A stretch of DNA of 64,000 nt from Symbiodinium kawagutii (Eukaryota; Sar; Dinophyceae; Suessiales; Symbiodiniaceae), in NCBI GenBank assembly GCA_009767595.1, contig VSDK01001401.1, forward strand, positions 66,003 to 130,002, read 5' to 3'. Made by a program: the position numbers and the translations under genes. Below, one piece after another: positions 44,551-54,624 of this stretch. The notes under the pieces are model-generated. The model searched no databases. It saw only the letters and a program-made list of their open reading frames with translations, and had not been told where the DNA came from. Positions within the stretch are counted from its first letter, which is position 1; every line of letters begins with the position of its first letter.

Positions 44551-45817
44551 TATAGATAGGCGACATGGCGAAACCTGCTAAGGCTGGTTTAAGCCAACAA
44601 ATACTTTTTGCACATTGCCTTCTTGTAAAGATTGCCCTCGAGGCCCAATTGGAGAAGCAGAGCCCCTCCTGAACGATGGAATCGTTTGGATGTGCTTGTT
44701 GCAGACTTGCAATTAGCCTAGTGTGCAGCAGAGCCCTTCTCCTGCAATGATGGGTCATTCGTTCGTATGAAACGTATGAATATCAGATGAGTCATTACAC
44801 TTCAGCCAAACTTGATTGATTGACATTGATATCATGACATCGATTGAACTGCGTTGTCTGTCATTTGAATGCGCATTGTAAAACATCATGAGTATCACAT
44901 TCCAGTCACTCATTGATTGATGCAGTCACTGATGGGCATCAAGTATGATCGATGATCTACTACGCTATTTGCTATTTTGATTTGTTTTTTTTCACGGGAA
45001 CTATTCTTACTTGTGGTTTAAACTGCTGTCGCCTTTTTCCTCACACCCAGTTTCTTGCGGATTCCCGATGATGAGATTCCCTGGCGCACCAAAGTCCATG
45101 CACTAAACAAATAAAAAAATATATACAACACGTCTTCTGGAACACGGTGTAAGTTCTGTTGACACATGTTCAAAAGCCAGAGAAGTAGGAAATTTCAACC
45201 CAAGGATATTTGGTATGGGCCCATCATTGTGCTCTATTCTGCATTCTTTTGTGTCGGCGACGTTGCGACGCTCGTTTAAAGAAGGCAGCCTTTACTGCCC
45301 CGCAGATTGGCCAGGCAGTTTTCCTGCTCCGAGCTTGCAACACGGCCACAGCGCCAGAACCGAGAACAACTGTGCGTTTGGCTGGGCAGCTACCTACACT
45401 GTAGAAAGTCTTAGAAAAACGGGGGCAACTACATGGCTTTTTTGATGGGTTCCGTTCTTGTTTCTGGCACGGCTTGGAAGCTCCTGCTTCCCATTTGCAA
45501 AGCTGCAAAGATCGCTTCGCAAAAGCGGGCGACTCCATTGCAGCTTTGCAATGGAATCCCGCCGTCTCTGGGCGTTCCTCGGGATTAGACTTCTCAGAAA
45601 CTGCACGAGAGCAGTGGCGGAAAAAGGGCTCCAGATTTTTCCGTGCACCAATGCGACATCCACGCCATCAATTTATGCACTGATGCGGAGAGCCCGTCCA
45701 GGCTATGCACCCAACTTGGCCCAACTTAAGGTATGATTGTATGACTCGTATGACTGGGCTGTCAATGGCTGTGCTTGTTGACACTTTGTACCAAGTGTTG
45801 TTTTGAATGCTTGACAG
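44551..45817. other. Unassigned stretch
   Basis: AT-rich spacer to about 45200. From 45215 to 45736 several plus and minus frames are open (for example plus C-K-D-R-F-A-K-A-G-D-S-I-A-A-L, and plus P-G-Y-A-P-N-L-A-Q-L-K to a GTATGA donor at 45730) without an obvious winner. Confidence 0.25.
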
Positions 45818-45923
45818 CCTCCATTGGCTCGGGGCTGAATATGTACAATGCTTGAGAGAGTACCTGCACACCATGGATATCAGCGCCGAAGATGCCCAGA
45901 CTATGGAGACGATTGCACCTTGA
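45818..45923 (+). CDS. Terminal exon of an unidentified gene
   Basis: After a GACAG acceptor the frame reads L-H-W-L-G-A-E-Y-V-Q-C-L-R-E-Y-L-H-T-M-D, then I-S-A-E-D-A-Q-T-M-E, to TGA at 45921-45923. It enters in phase 2. Codon choice is good; upstream partner unresolved. The TGA could also be spliced out. Confidence 0.45.
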
Positions 45924-46105
45924 CAGGTGGCTTCATAGAATCTTCACACCAATGGCTCCTCTTCTTCTTCTTCTTCTTTTCTTCTCTTTCTTCTTCTCTT
46001 TCTTTTCTTTGTCGACATTCTATATATTTCCTTCTCCTCTTGTGATTTTCTGCCGGCTGCCGCGAGCATTTTGTTTCATCTGTGTCGGTTCGGTCCGGTT
46101 CCAAG

Positions 46106-46273
46106 GCATGGATCGCCGGTGTCTCATCGGTGACTTGGACCGAGAAGCATGTCTTTGCCAAGCAGCTGCGACGGGCAATCCCTTCGCCTTTCCACTGCGA
46201 ATTCCTGCGAATCCATGCGAACTGCAAAAATTCAGGGGTCCAGGGGGACAAATTCATCATTTTGCCCTTGTAA
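46106..46273 (+). CDS. Candidate exon, unidentified
   Basis: After an AG|G acceptor a phase-0 frame reads A-W-I-A-G-V-S-S-V-T-W-T-E-K-H-V-F-A-K-Q-L, then F-H-C-E-F-L-R-I-H-A-N, to TAA at 46271-46273. Codon use is strongly GC3-biased. Another plus frame and a 201-codon minus frame are open over the same DNA, but both use less typical codons. It may be an upstream exon of the gene at 46548 if spliced before the TAA. Confidence 0.4.
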   Translation, partial: AWIAGVSSVTWTEKHVFAKQLRRAIPSPFHCEFLRIHANCKNSGVQGDKFIILPL

Positions 46274-46547
46274 ATCAGGTGGTGCTGGGAATCTTCATCA
46301 TCTGTTGCCGCTTGGCAGCGTAGATTTCTCCACACCAATCGTGTCATGTTCAGGGCTGTCATGGGCTTCAACTCAGTAGCCCTCAACGCCAAGCTTCGCC
46401 GAGGCACAATTTGCTGTATTCGACGCGGTTGTTGCGGGCCAAGAAGCTTGAGAAAAGGCGGGGGGCGGTTCATTGGGCGCCCGTAATTCCTCTCAAATTG
46501 TGCCAAACTGTGACAGAGTGAGAAGTCTCAGTGCTGATCCTTGCAAG

Positions 46548-47171
46548 GCGATACAGCAGCACTGGCCACCTTCAGAGACATTTATTTCTATCAGCAGATC
46601 GTCGCTCGCCTTGGAACTCCAAGGGATGGCACTGTATCTCGCGAGCCAAGCAGCAAGTTCGACGACGTCCAAGCTTCACGGGTGGCCCAAGTGTCACCGT
46701 ATTACTATTCGATATTATTTTACAATCTTTATAGCATATGAGCCAGTTGAACCATCATACATCAACAATAGTCGATAATCGCCAATCACTTTTATAGTAA
46801 ACACATTAATGGCATGTAGGCTTTTGATCACCAAAGCAACTACTTGCACTACTAAGTTGAAGCTTTTTTGCAGTGAACAGCGGCGTAACCGCAGTGTGAC
46901 TCAGATCACTTGTACAAGTCCACATGTGCATGGGCGGTCTGTTGATCCTTGCTTTCATGCAGCCGCCGAACAGAAGTCTGCGTTTACTTGTCGCTTCAAG
47001 GAGATCCCCGAGGGATTCTTTGACAAGGTGGAGGAATCTGCCTTCTGCAGACTGTGGAGATATGAGCGGCCGTCCAAACCAGTGTCCCTCGTGCCTGACG
47101 TGAGGCTTTGCGTCCCCATCCAATGTTTGCAGGGGACGTTCCCTACCAGGAGAGGAAAAGTGGAAAATTGA
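46548..47171 (+). CDS. Unidentified gene, last two exons
   Basis: Exon 46548-46690 (AG|G acceptor, CAA|GTGTCA donor, phase 0) reads T-A-A-L-A-T-F-R-D-I-Y-F-Y-Q-Q-I-V-A-R-L and K-F-D-D-V-Q-A-S-R-V-A-Q. It joins over a 214-bp intron to 46905-47171, reading S-V-D-P-C-F-H-A-A-A-E-Q-K and E-I-P-E-G-F-F-D-K-V-E-E-S and ending at TGA. A minus-strand 180-codon frame overlaps the second exon; the plus strand is favoured by codon use and by the phase-matched first exon. The product is Cys-containing with no recognised domain. Confidence 0.45.
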
Positions 47172-48524
47172 AACGAGTGCCCAGGAAATTTTTGTGAATT
47201 AGCCTCAAAATTGGTTGCGCCACTGAGGATCAAATGGTCTTCGATGTTTGCCAGTTCTTCTGCCGGGTTTCTAGTGCCTATGGCGAGGGAGATTGATGAC
47301 ATGTTGCTGGCATGGCAGTGCCTTGTCACAGGAATGTATCTTCTGACATGTTTCAGGAGCCTCTTGCATTGCGATCCGTGACGCGTGCTGTGCTTTGTAG
47401 TGGTGCGACAACCTGGGTGTTTGGATCTGAAAGGTTCAGACAATCTCAAATACGGAAAGGATGGGTCAAAGCATAAAAGCATAACACGGTCAGACATGGT
47501 CAGTCAACAGTCCATCACCGAGGGTGCCTGGTGGGGCAAATCCTCTAAGCCCTGGCAGGTGAATGAGAGATCCTCTGAGTCCAGAGAGGGGGCGAGAAAG
47601 AGAAATACCAGCTGTGTATGCATAACATGTGCAGTGCAAAAAAACTGACGTAAAATGGTGAATAAAAGCACTGGTATAGAAGCACAAGTTCAGCCTTCCA
47701 AAGCATAGCAGTGCGTAAGGAAAGGCGCGGTGGCCAAAAGCAAAGAAAGACATGCAAAAAATAAAGTGAAAGGCATGAACAAACTGCAAAATATGGCAAA
47801 ACAATACATTGTCGGCGGTTCACGTAGTCACAACCTCATAACATCTCATAACGATTTAAGATCGTGCAGGCAAGGGGGAACGAGAGAGAGAGAGAGAGAG
47901 GGGGAGAGATGGAGATGGAGATGAAGAAGGATTGAGATAGAGAGGGAATCATGAAGAGGAACAAAGAGGAATCATGATGTGAAGTCATGAATGTCCCAGG
48001 TCATGACGATCTGAACTGCTCATTGTTCGAACACTCTCTGAGTGCACTCGCAAACCCACAAAGCCTCACATTAAGCGATTCATTTTTCTATTTGTGTGTC
48101 GATTTGTTCGTTTGCGCTATGCTATCTTTTTGCAATGAGCGTGCGCAGATGTACATCAGTCAGTCGCTCAATTACGTACTGACCCATGGCCTGTAAACAC
48201 GTAATTCTTGGATCCAAGCAGATAGTTCGCAATTTACAGAGCGGTCAGGTGTGGCACTCGTGCTCCAGTTTTTTGCAATTTTTCCAAGTCCTGGGCTGCC
48301 TGGCCCCTGTTGATTTTGTCCTTTCGTTGAGGCAAAGGATGTGGCCACCTGGCTGCAGCCGAGAACTTGTCGTCCTCTAAGTGCCCATTGAATGGCCACG
48401 GTAAACTTGTGGTCTTCAGATATTTGAAGAGATTTTAAGTCTTGAAAATAACAATTTTCTTCCAATCATTTTGGTTCATGACCTTTGACATTTTTAAATT
48501 CTAAGAAAGTCTCATTTTGCCCAG
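47172..48524. other. Unassigned stretch with GA microsatellite
   Basis: Spacer or intron. A GAGAGAGA/GGAGATGGAGAT run lies at 47878-47945. Between 48180 and 48465 both strands are open but neither reading is convincing. Confidence 0.3.
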
Positions 48525-48664
48525 CTGCGAAAGAATGTCTTTGAGGAAGGCCAAAGGCGACTTCGTGGCCAACTTCCCAACCTTTCTGGTGGCGCAAGAG
48601 TGGCGTGAGTGGGCCATGACTGAGCTTCAGTGGCTTGGCAGAGCTGTGTCGGTGATGGACCAAG
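48525..48664 (+). CDS. Exon of an unidentified gene
   Basis: After a CCCAG acceptor the frame reads R-M-S-L-R-K-A-K-G-D-F-V-A-N-F-P-T-F-L, then E-W-R-E-W-A-M-T-E-L-Q-W-L-G, to a CAAG|GT donor in phase 1. It is rich in Trp and basic residues at the start, amphipathic later. No partners resolved; about 1 kb of featureless sequence follows. Confidence 0.45.
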
Positions 48665-49719
48665 GTTGGCGGCTTATTCTTCATAGCTGGCGGGTGGTTT
48701 TAGACATGTGGTATATTCCCTAGTATTAACAACTGGTTAGTTGGTTGACTACAATTTGTCGAAGGGATTGAAACTGCCATTCAGGTAGCTTTGTGAGAAC
48801 GGAGACTTTGAACTTTGCTTCAAGATCTTGTTCATACCAGTGAAGTGGAGGCACCCATTGTCCAAAACCAAACTTGCAAAAGCCAACCTGGTTGCTGACA
48901 TGCACAGGTGCATTTTCAAATCATAAATTGTAAATAAATGGCATGCTGCCAAAAGTCCGGGTCAAGGAGTTTATACCAGGTTAATGACAATGTTGTGGCT
49001 TGTTTCACCTCTGCGTTCTGAAGCGGCCCTGGCCAAATGCAGTAATACACGAGGACTAGTGCAGCGCAAGCACCGCGCTAGCACCGCGCTAGCACCAGTG
49101 CCAGTAATTATTTATTTTTGAAAATGACTGCGCAATTTCCGCGCTAGACTGGCACTAGCAGGGCCCTAGCAAAAGCTTCATTTCTCGCTGTTCAGACATC
49201 GCATTTCCCCACAGTGACGGCTCATTTGCAGACGATTTGCCAAGTTGCAGAAGTCCCCCGGTACTAGTTTGGCACCAAATCATGCCACATCTTTTTTCTC
49301 ACCCCCTTTTCCCAATCACAAACAATTACGCCAGAAGGCGGGCTCAGCCGGCTCCCATCTAAATGAGTCTCTAACACTGGTTTTGGGAACGAAGACTTTG
49401 ACAATGCCTCAAATTTGCGCACGTACACCACTTGCAGCATCTGTGCATAAATGCCACTTCTTATTGGAATTCGTGAAAGATTGAGTATCAAATGAGTCAA
49501 ATCACCTGTTTGGCCATCAGCTCATGATGGTTCATCATGGCTTTTGATGTTGAACGACGATTCTTGACAGTTAGCGGTAGATGAGGATGGCGAATGATGC
49601 TAGCTGTGGTGACTAATGGTGGCTATTCATAGTTCATGGATGCTCATGTTTAGTGCTGCCCGTGGATGCCCATGGATGCCCATGGATGCCCATGGATGGC
49701 CATGGATGGCCGGGCTGAG

Positions 49720-49821
49720 GCGAGTTGAGGAGCCAACTGTGGAGCACAAGGAGATGTTGGATCGGCGTCTCCGATGGATCGCCAATGCCCGCGAAGTCTC
49801 AAGGACCTGCGGGTGGCACAG
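49720..49821 (+). CDS. Short exon of an unidentified gene, flanked by duplicated motifs
   Basis: An AG|G acceptor follows a run of CATGGATGCC repeats. The frame reads R-V-E-E-P-T-V-E-H-K-E-M-L-D-R-R-L-R-W-I and N-A-R-E-V-S-R-T-C-G. The end coincides with GTGGCACAG repeated in tandem (49813-49839), so the donor could be any of two or three copies. Unidentified, charged, helical. Confidence 0.45.
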
Positions 49822-49966
49822 GTGGCACAGGTGGCACTGCAGGTGACGGGTGGCAGCATTTGCGGTTGAACCGCTGATGATTTGGCATTTTTCAACATTT
49901 TCAAGCATACCAACGATGTGCTAGCCTCTAGTTGGCAAGCTTTTTCTTGGGGACTCTCACCGGCAA

Positions 49967-50352
49967 GGATGGATGGATGGATGGGATGGGATGGGATGGG
50001 ATGGGATGGGATGGGATGGGATGGGATGGGATGGGATGGTATAGGATGGATGGATGGATGGATGGATGGATGGATGGATGGATGGATGGGATGGGATGGG
50101 ATGGGATGNNNNNNNNNNNNNNNNNNNNNNNNNNNNNNNNNNNNNNNNNNNNNNNNNNNNNNNNNNNNNNNNNNNATGGGATGGGATGGGATGGGATGGG
50201 ATGGGATGGGATGGGATGGGATGGATGGATGTATGGATGGATGGATGGATGTAGATAGATAGATGGACAGATAGACAGATAGACAGATAGACAGATGATA
50301 GACAGATAGACAGACAGACAGACAGACAGACCGACCGACAGACAGACAGACA
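49967..50352. repeat. GGATG / ATGG / GACA compound microsatellite with assembly gap
   Basis: GGGAT pentamers (about 49978-50038), ATGG tetramers, then GGGAT again on both sides of the gap, then ATGG, GATA and GACA units. Sequence-derived open frames here (poly W-D-G-M or H-P-I-P-S) are artefacts of the repeat. Confidence 0.95.
50109..50175. other. Assembly gap (67 N)
   Basis: A run of 67 undetermined bases within the GGGAT array; true length unknown. Confidence 1.
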
Positions 50353-51203
50353 GACATAGAAATGCATAGGTAGGCATATGCTAATGCATGAACGTACTTT
50401 TGGTTGTGCGTGATGGGTATGAGGGGAACACATGTTATGTCATTTTTATGCAGGCCGGGTATGTTGGGTCATGTGGCTTCACGCCCCCAATTGAAATCTA
50501 GGGGTCCTCATTCAGGGTGACTACCTCGCCTGGACTTGCCTTTGCTTCATCCCAATCAAGCTGCCCAAAGAGAATGCAGGGTCGATGCCTTTTTTTGGAA
50601 GCATCCCCAGGCCCTCAATCCCACTGGGTGACTGCTTCCGCAGTTGACATCCCATGCAGATTGGATTAAAGGGTCGGCTCCTCAATAAAGTAGATCATGG
50701 CAGGCAATATAAATCATTGAACTGCCAGCTGTTAATAGAAAGTAATGATTTGCTTTGATAAATATCGGTGTTCCGTAGAAAATGATGATGAAATCTGGCA
50801 ACAAGACAGCCAATCCCCACCCCACGTTCTGCCTTCCGGATCTCACAGTCCTTCGCAGGGTACGAAGCTCGAAATCCTTCGCGGAGTCAATGTTGCCGAA
50901 CTTTTACAAGTTCTGTAGCAAACCTTGAACCCCAAACCCTCGAAACCACAGCAGAAGATTGAACAGCCTAAACATGAACCCTGATTGCCTTCAAAATGTT
51001 TTTACATAGCCACTGTTTTTCACGTTATCACACAAAAGGTGAGGTGTTTTCATCGATCACGGGCATTGCGGCTGCCAAATATGGGCATTGCGCGTACCAG
51101 AATCAACGGTACAAATGGATACCGAATAGTGTATGTGCATACAAACACACGCACACAGATTTTTTTTTAAATATATATATATATATATAGATGTACATAT
51201 GGG
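50353..51203. other. Non-coding stretch
   Basis: No exon recognised. A TA run at 51168-51189 immediately precedes the foldback repeat. Confidence 0.4.
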
Positions 51204-51304
51204 TGTGTCTCAAAATAGGGGACCCCCCAAATCATACAATATTAATCATGTATAGTCATAGTAATAAACCATCCATTTGTGGGGTTCCCTATTTCAAGAA
51301 ACCA
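51204..51304. repeat. Foldback (MITE-like) element
   Basis: Left arm 51204-51232 (TGTCTCAAAATAGGGGACCC core) and right arm 51275-51304 (GGGGTTCCCTATTTCAAGAA core) are imperfect inverted repeats of about 29 bp around a 42-bp AT-rich loop. TA-rich microsatellite lies on both sides. A related right-arm sequence is at about 62159-62195. Confidence 0.7.
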
Positions 51305-51415
51305 CCATATATATATATACATATGTATATATGTATATATTTATCTATTTATTTGCTTATTTATTTATTTATTTGTTTATTTATTTATTTATTTGCTTAT
51401 TGTTTATTTATTTAC
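51305..51415. repeat. (TA)n and (TTTA)n microsatellite
   Basis: TATATG/TATATA run followed by about 18 TTTA/TTTG tetramers. Confidence 0.92.
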
Positions 51416-53041
51416 ATATGCATACACATGTATTCACATAAATGTACACGCATATATTCTCGGGTTGAATTATACCAGCTATTCTGTTCAGGATCTCCAA
51501 CAAAGCCTGAAGCCGTCCCCTGGATAGGAATGAGATCATGGATCTACGGGACACCGAAGGATGGGCGCTGCGCTTAGAGTTGGCTGAAACATGCTGAAAC
51601 CCTTGCTGCGGCCAATGACTCACCGCAAGAATCAATGAAAAAACATATTTTTTTTGCATAGAAAAAGCTCATGGTTTTTGATGAGAAACGTCCACAACGT
51701 GCTTTCAACCAGATGATTCATCTCAGGATGAGTCAGATGACTTGTCGCTTCTGGTGGTTTTGAGACAGCACGTGGGCCGAAAACTTCGACTGACTCATGC
51801 GCCTCCGATGTCACAAAGCTAGTGGGAGAGACCTCCGTGTCCGTGGATGTTTATGGCAATTCTCTGGGGTTTTTGGTCACGCTGATCACAGTCTCGTAGA
51901 TTAGTCCGCATCAAACATGGTCATACTTGCTTGCTGTTTTTGGATCCCCACTTGTCAATGCACTTATTGTTCTGACTTTTGATTGCATAAGGTCGCTGAT
52001 TAGTGCAGGTTGCTGAGCCTTACTTCCTTCGAGTGTCCCTTGTTAATGGTTTTTAGTTTTTACGTAATGAATACGTAATGATGCCACAGTGTTTTGAATC
52101 CTGGGTTATGGTTACAAATGATGCCCATGGCTATATAATCTGGCAAGAAAGATCACTACTGGTTAAACAAGTAGCTTGTAGCTATTGCTACTGGATACCA
52201 TAGCTAGGCTATACCCATTGCTGAAAACGAACTACATACTACTTGTCAAACACAAATTGGTTGACAACGTCTACTACTGGTCAAACAAGCGGTCACACTC
52301 TAGTAAATTGACCTGGAAGTTGAAATTCCATCATTTATAGCTGGCTTACTTATAACAAATGGTGATTTTCAGCATCCTTGTCAGTTTACCGGAGGGTAAA
52401 AACCGTTGTCAAACTGTCCCTTGCACCGGTCCTGTTCGCCAACTCCAAGGACCGATGGCCCAGCTACCAACTGCAACTGTCCTTCGAGCACCAGGTGCCA
52501 GCATGGAAGCAGTAGAACCCATGGGCACCGCCACGCGCAGCTCGCGCGAAGAGGCAGAGATGGTCAATGGCTTCCTGACCCAGTTTGTTCGATCTGGTGC
52601 GATTTTCTTGCAGAGGATCCTGAGACAGAAACTTGGCAAACTTGGAAAACTTGGTCTTTGCAAAAAGATATTGGCACCATGATTTCTGGTGTCAGATCAT
52701 GGCACAGCAACATCAGTCTCATTCGTGTCACTAGTGGCATTAGTCAGTCGCTAGTGCTTGATCCAAGGGATCAGGAATGACAGTGAGACCTGACGCAGCG
52801 CTGGTTAGAAACCCTGTTTGGCCTTTCAAGACGACTGGACGCCGAGGGACAAAACGAATGACAACGATCTCCTGAATGTTGCGTCTTGGCTGCGCTCTGT
52901 AACAAATCAAATGGCTATCCTCAACTCTCTTGAATGGATAGCGGACTCCCTTCTGTTCTACTCCATGTCTTTATTTTGAGTCACACTCATCCTTGAAATT
53001 TAGTTCATGACCCTATACTCCGTATCCTTGCCCAACGGCAG
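51416..53041. other. Mostly unassigned, one ambiguous coding block
   Basis: At 52450-52494 an AG|G acceptor is followed by D-R-W-P-S-Y-Q-L-Q-L-S-F-E-H-Q and an AG|GT donor. It would join in phase 0 over about 45 bp to a Trp-rich frame (D-G-Q-W-L-P-D-P-V). A competing frame over 52452-52680 (E-E-A-E-M-V-N-G-F-L-T-Q-F-V) is also open. One of the two is probably real. Confidence 0.3.
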
Positions 53042-53125
53042 GTTGAAAGTGGAAATGTCCTCAGTCAGCCCTGCAGTTTTTGCAGCAACTACCGAAAGTG
53101 GGAGGCTCATGCTTTGGACCGTGAG
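53042..53125 (+). CDS. WD40-repeat-like exon
   Basis: After an AG|G acceptor the frame reads L-K-V-E-M-S-S-V-S-P-A-V-F-A-A-T-T-E-S-G, then R-L-M-L-W-T-V-R. The pattern S-P-x-x-F-A-x-x-x-x-x-G-x-L-x-L-W matches the end of a WD40 blade, of the kind seen in dynein intermediate chains and related proteins. An AG|GC donor follows at 53126; the frame otherwise continues to TGA at 53163-53165. Other blades were not located, so the gene is not named. A second plus frame across this DNA (N-Y-R-K-W-E-A-H-A-L-D-R-E) is also protein-like. Confidence 0.4.
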
Positions 53126-53261
53126 GCGTGGCTGCCAAAGCAACCAACTTTTGGTGGATCATTGACACAATTGCTTCCCCAAGATCTATCTTGCAGTTGC
53201 TTCCCCAAGACGATCCCCACTTTGGATTGTGAATGCTCAAGCAAATGCTGCTCTAATCTCT

Positions 53262-53335
53262 TGTCTCTTGTCTCTTGTGTCTCTCTCTCCCTCTCTCTCT
53301 GTCGCTCTCTCTCTCTCTCTCTCTCTCTCCCCCTC
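53262..53335. repeat. (CT)n / TCTTGTCTC microsatellite
   Basis: TCTTGTC repeats grading into a pure CT run. Confidence 0.92.
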
Positions 53336-54512
53336 CTGTTTTCTTTTAAATAGATAGCCTGGAATACACGTTATGCCACCCATGCACATGGCCACCTGGC
53401 ACCGTGCGCAGCTGAAGCTATGGATGGAAGAAGTTTCCCTTGTCGAAACTCGAGCGGCGGAGGGAACGCTTGCGCTGGGCTGTTGGGCTGTGGGGTGTGT
53501 CACCAGTGTTGGGGATAGATAAGTGATGAGTTGGCGATCTGAATTAGGTCTCTTACCATGTGGCGACGGTGATGTTGCAGGGAGGTGGGAAGTCGTTACC
53601 AGGGAAAGCGTGTGGCAAGAGAGAATCCTGGCCAGGTGGGGTAGCAGTGAATGCATCCATGCCTCGGCAAGCGATGTCAATGGTTGCCTGCCATTTCTAT
53701 CCATTTCTTTTTTGCCTTGCTTGCCCTGACCAGCACTGGGAATACGGCTCATATCAATGGCAGGTCCATTGACCCATCAAGCTGGGCCCTGTGTGAGCCC
53801 GAAGAGTCAGATCCATGTTCGTTTGTGTTGGTGCTAAGGATCCACAATTTCCGAGCAAATTTCGAACCCTTTTCTTCTCAGAAACTCGGTGGCCATTGGA
53901 AGGTCGGGATGGGGCAGATGCTTTTCACCACTTTTTGGACGGTGGAAGAAATCTCAAAGGTCTTGCTCATTTCCCTTTTGCAACGCATCAATCAGCCGGG
54001 TATCAGAGGAACTTTGTGAAGTCCAATTATTGTTTATCTCTCTTATAGATTGTCTCGCAACATCTAATAATCCAATGATTCCAATGTCTTCTTTGATCCT
54101 TTTGGGAGCCCTGATCCAGTCACTGTACGGATCGTGCTGCCCGTTGCAGTTTTACCGAGGAAAAACGCTTGCAGGAGCTCGAGGCAGGGCTTTCTGTGGA
54201 AGCTGCGGCGGGTGCCTGGCATTAACAGCGGGGAGCCAGCTGTCTTTGGGGTACAGCGTTGGTACTTAAACGTGGAGGAGGATCGATTGTGGTTCATTGA
54301 TGACCTATATCTTTTGAGGGTGCCAATCTTGAGCAGTGGAAAACGCTCCGCCAGCATTCCATATGAAAACGTAGCTGGATTGCAGTCTGACAGAGGCTGC
54401 ACCTGGTCAGGATGGCACCTCCAAGGTTCGTCCGCTGAAGCCGTTGAGCCCCTTCGTTCCTTGGCGACAGGTTGGACGCGTTGGACGGGTTGGACGGGTT
54501 GGACAGACTGAG
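53336..54512. other. Exon-rich but unresolved plus-strand stretch
   Basis: Candidates: 53373-53522 (M-P-P-M-H-M-A-T-W-H-R-A-Q-L-K-L-W-M-E-E), 53815-54018 (two competing frames), 54178-54228 (AG|G then E-L-E-A-G-L-S-V-E-A-A-A) and 54255-54480 (Q-R-W-Y-L-N-V-E-E-D-R-L-W-F). Their order and joining could not be settled. Confidence 0.3.
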
Positions 54513-54624
54513 GAGCTTTATCCTGGTGCCAGTTGGATCCAGTTGGCATATTTGGCATCGGCGATCTGAGGCAAAGTGGGATGAAAGCCGACTCGACTTT
54601 ACTGAAAGGGAAATGGCAGATGAG
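54513..54624 (+). CDS. Exon of an unidentified plus-strand gene
   Basis: An AG|G acceptor lies just after GGTTGGACG triplicate repeats. The frame reads S-F-I-L-V-P-V-G-S-S-W-H-I-W-H-R-R, then A-K-W-D-E-S-R-L-D-F-T-E-R-E-M-A, to a GAG|GTGGGT donor in phase 0. It starts in phase 2. No family recognised. Confidence 0.48.

Noticed and set aside
45901-46506. 201-codon minus-strand ORF ending in Lys/Glu runs
   Set aside because: The tail is the complement of a TTC/TTCTC microsatellite, and the overlapping plus frames have better codon use and splice signals.
49959-50433. Poly-(H-P-I-P-S) and poly-(D-G-M-G-W) ORFs
   Set aside because: Translations of GGGAT/ATGG microsatellite spanning unknown bases.
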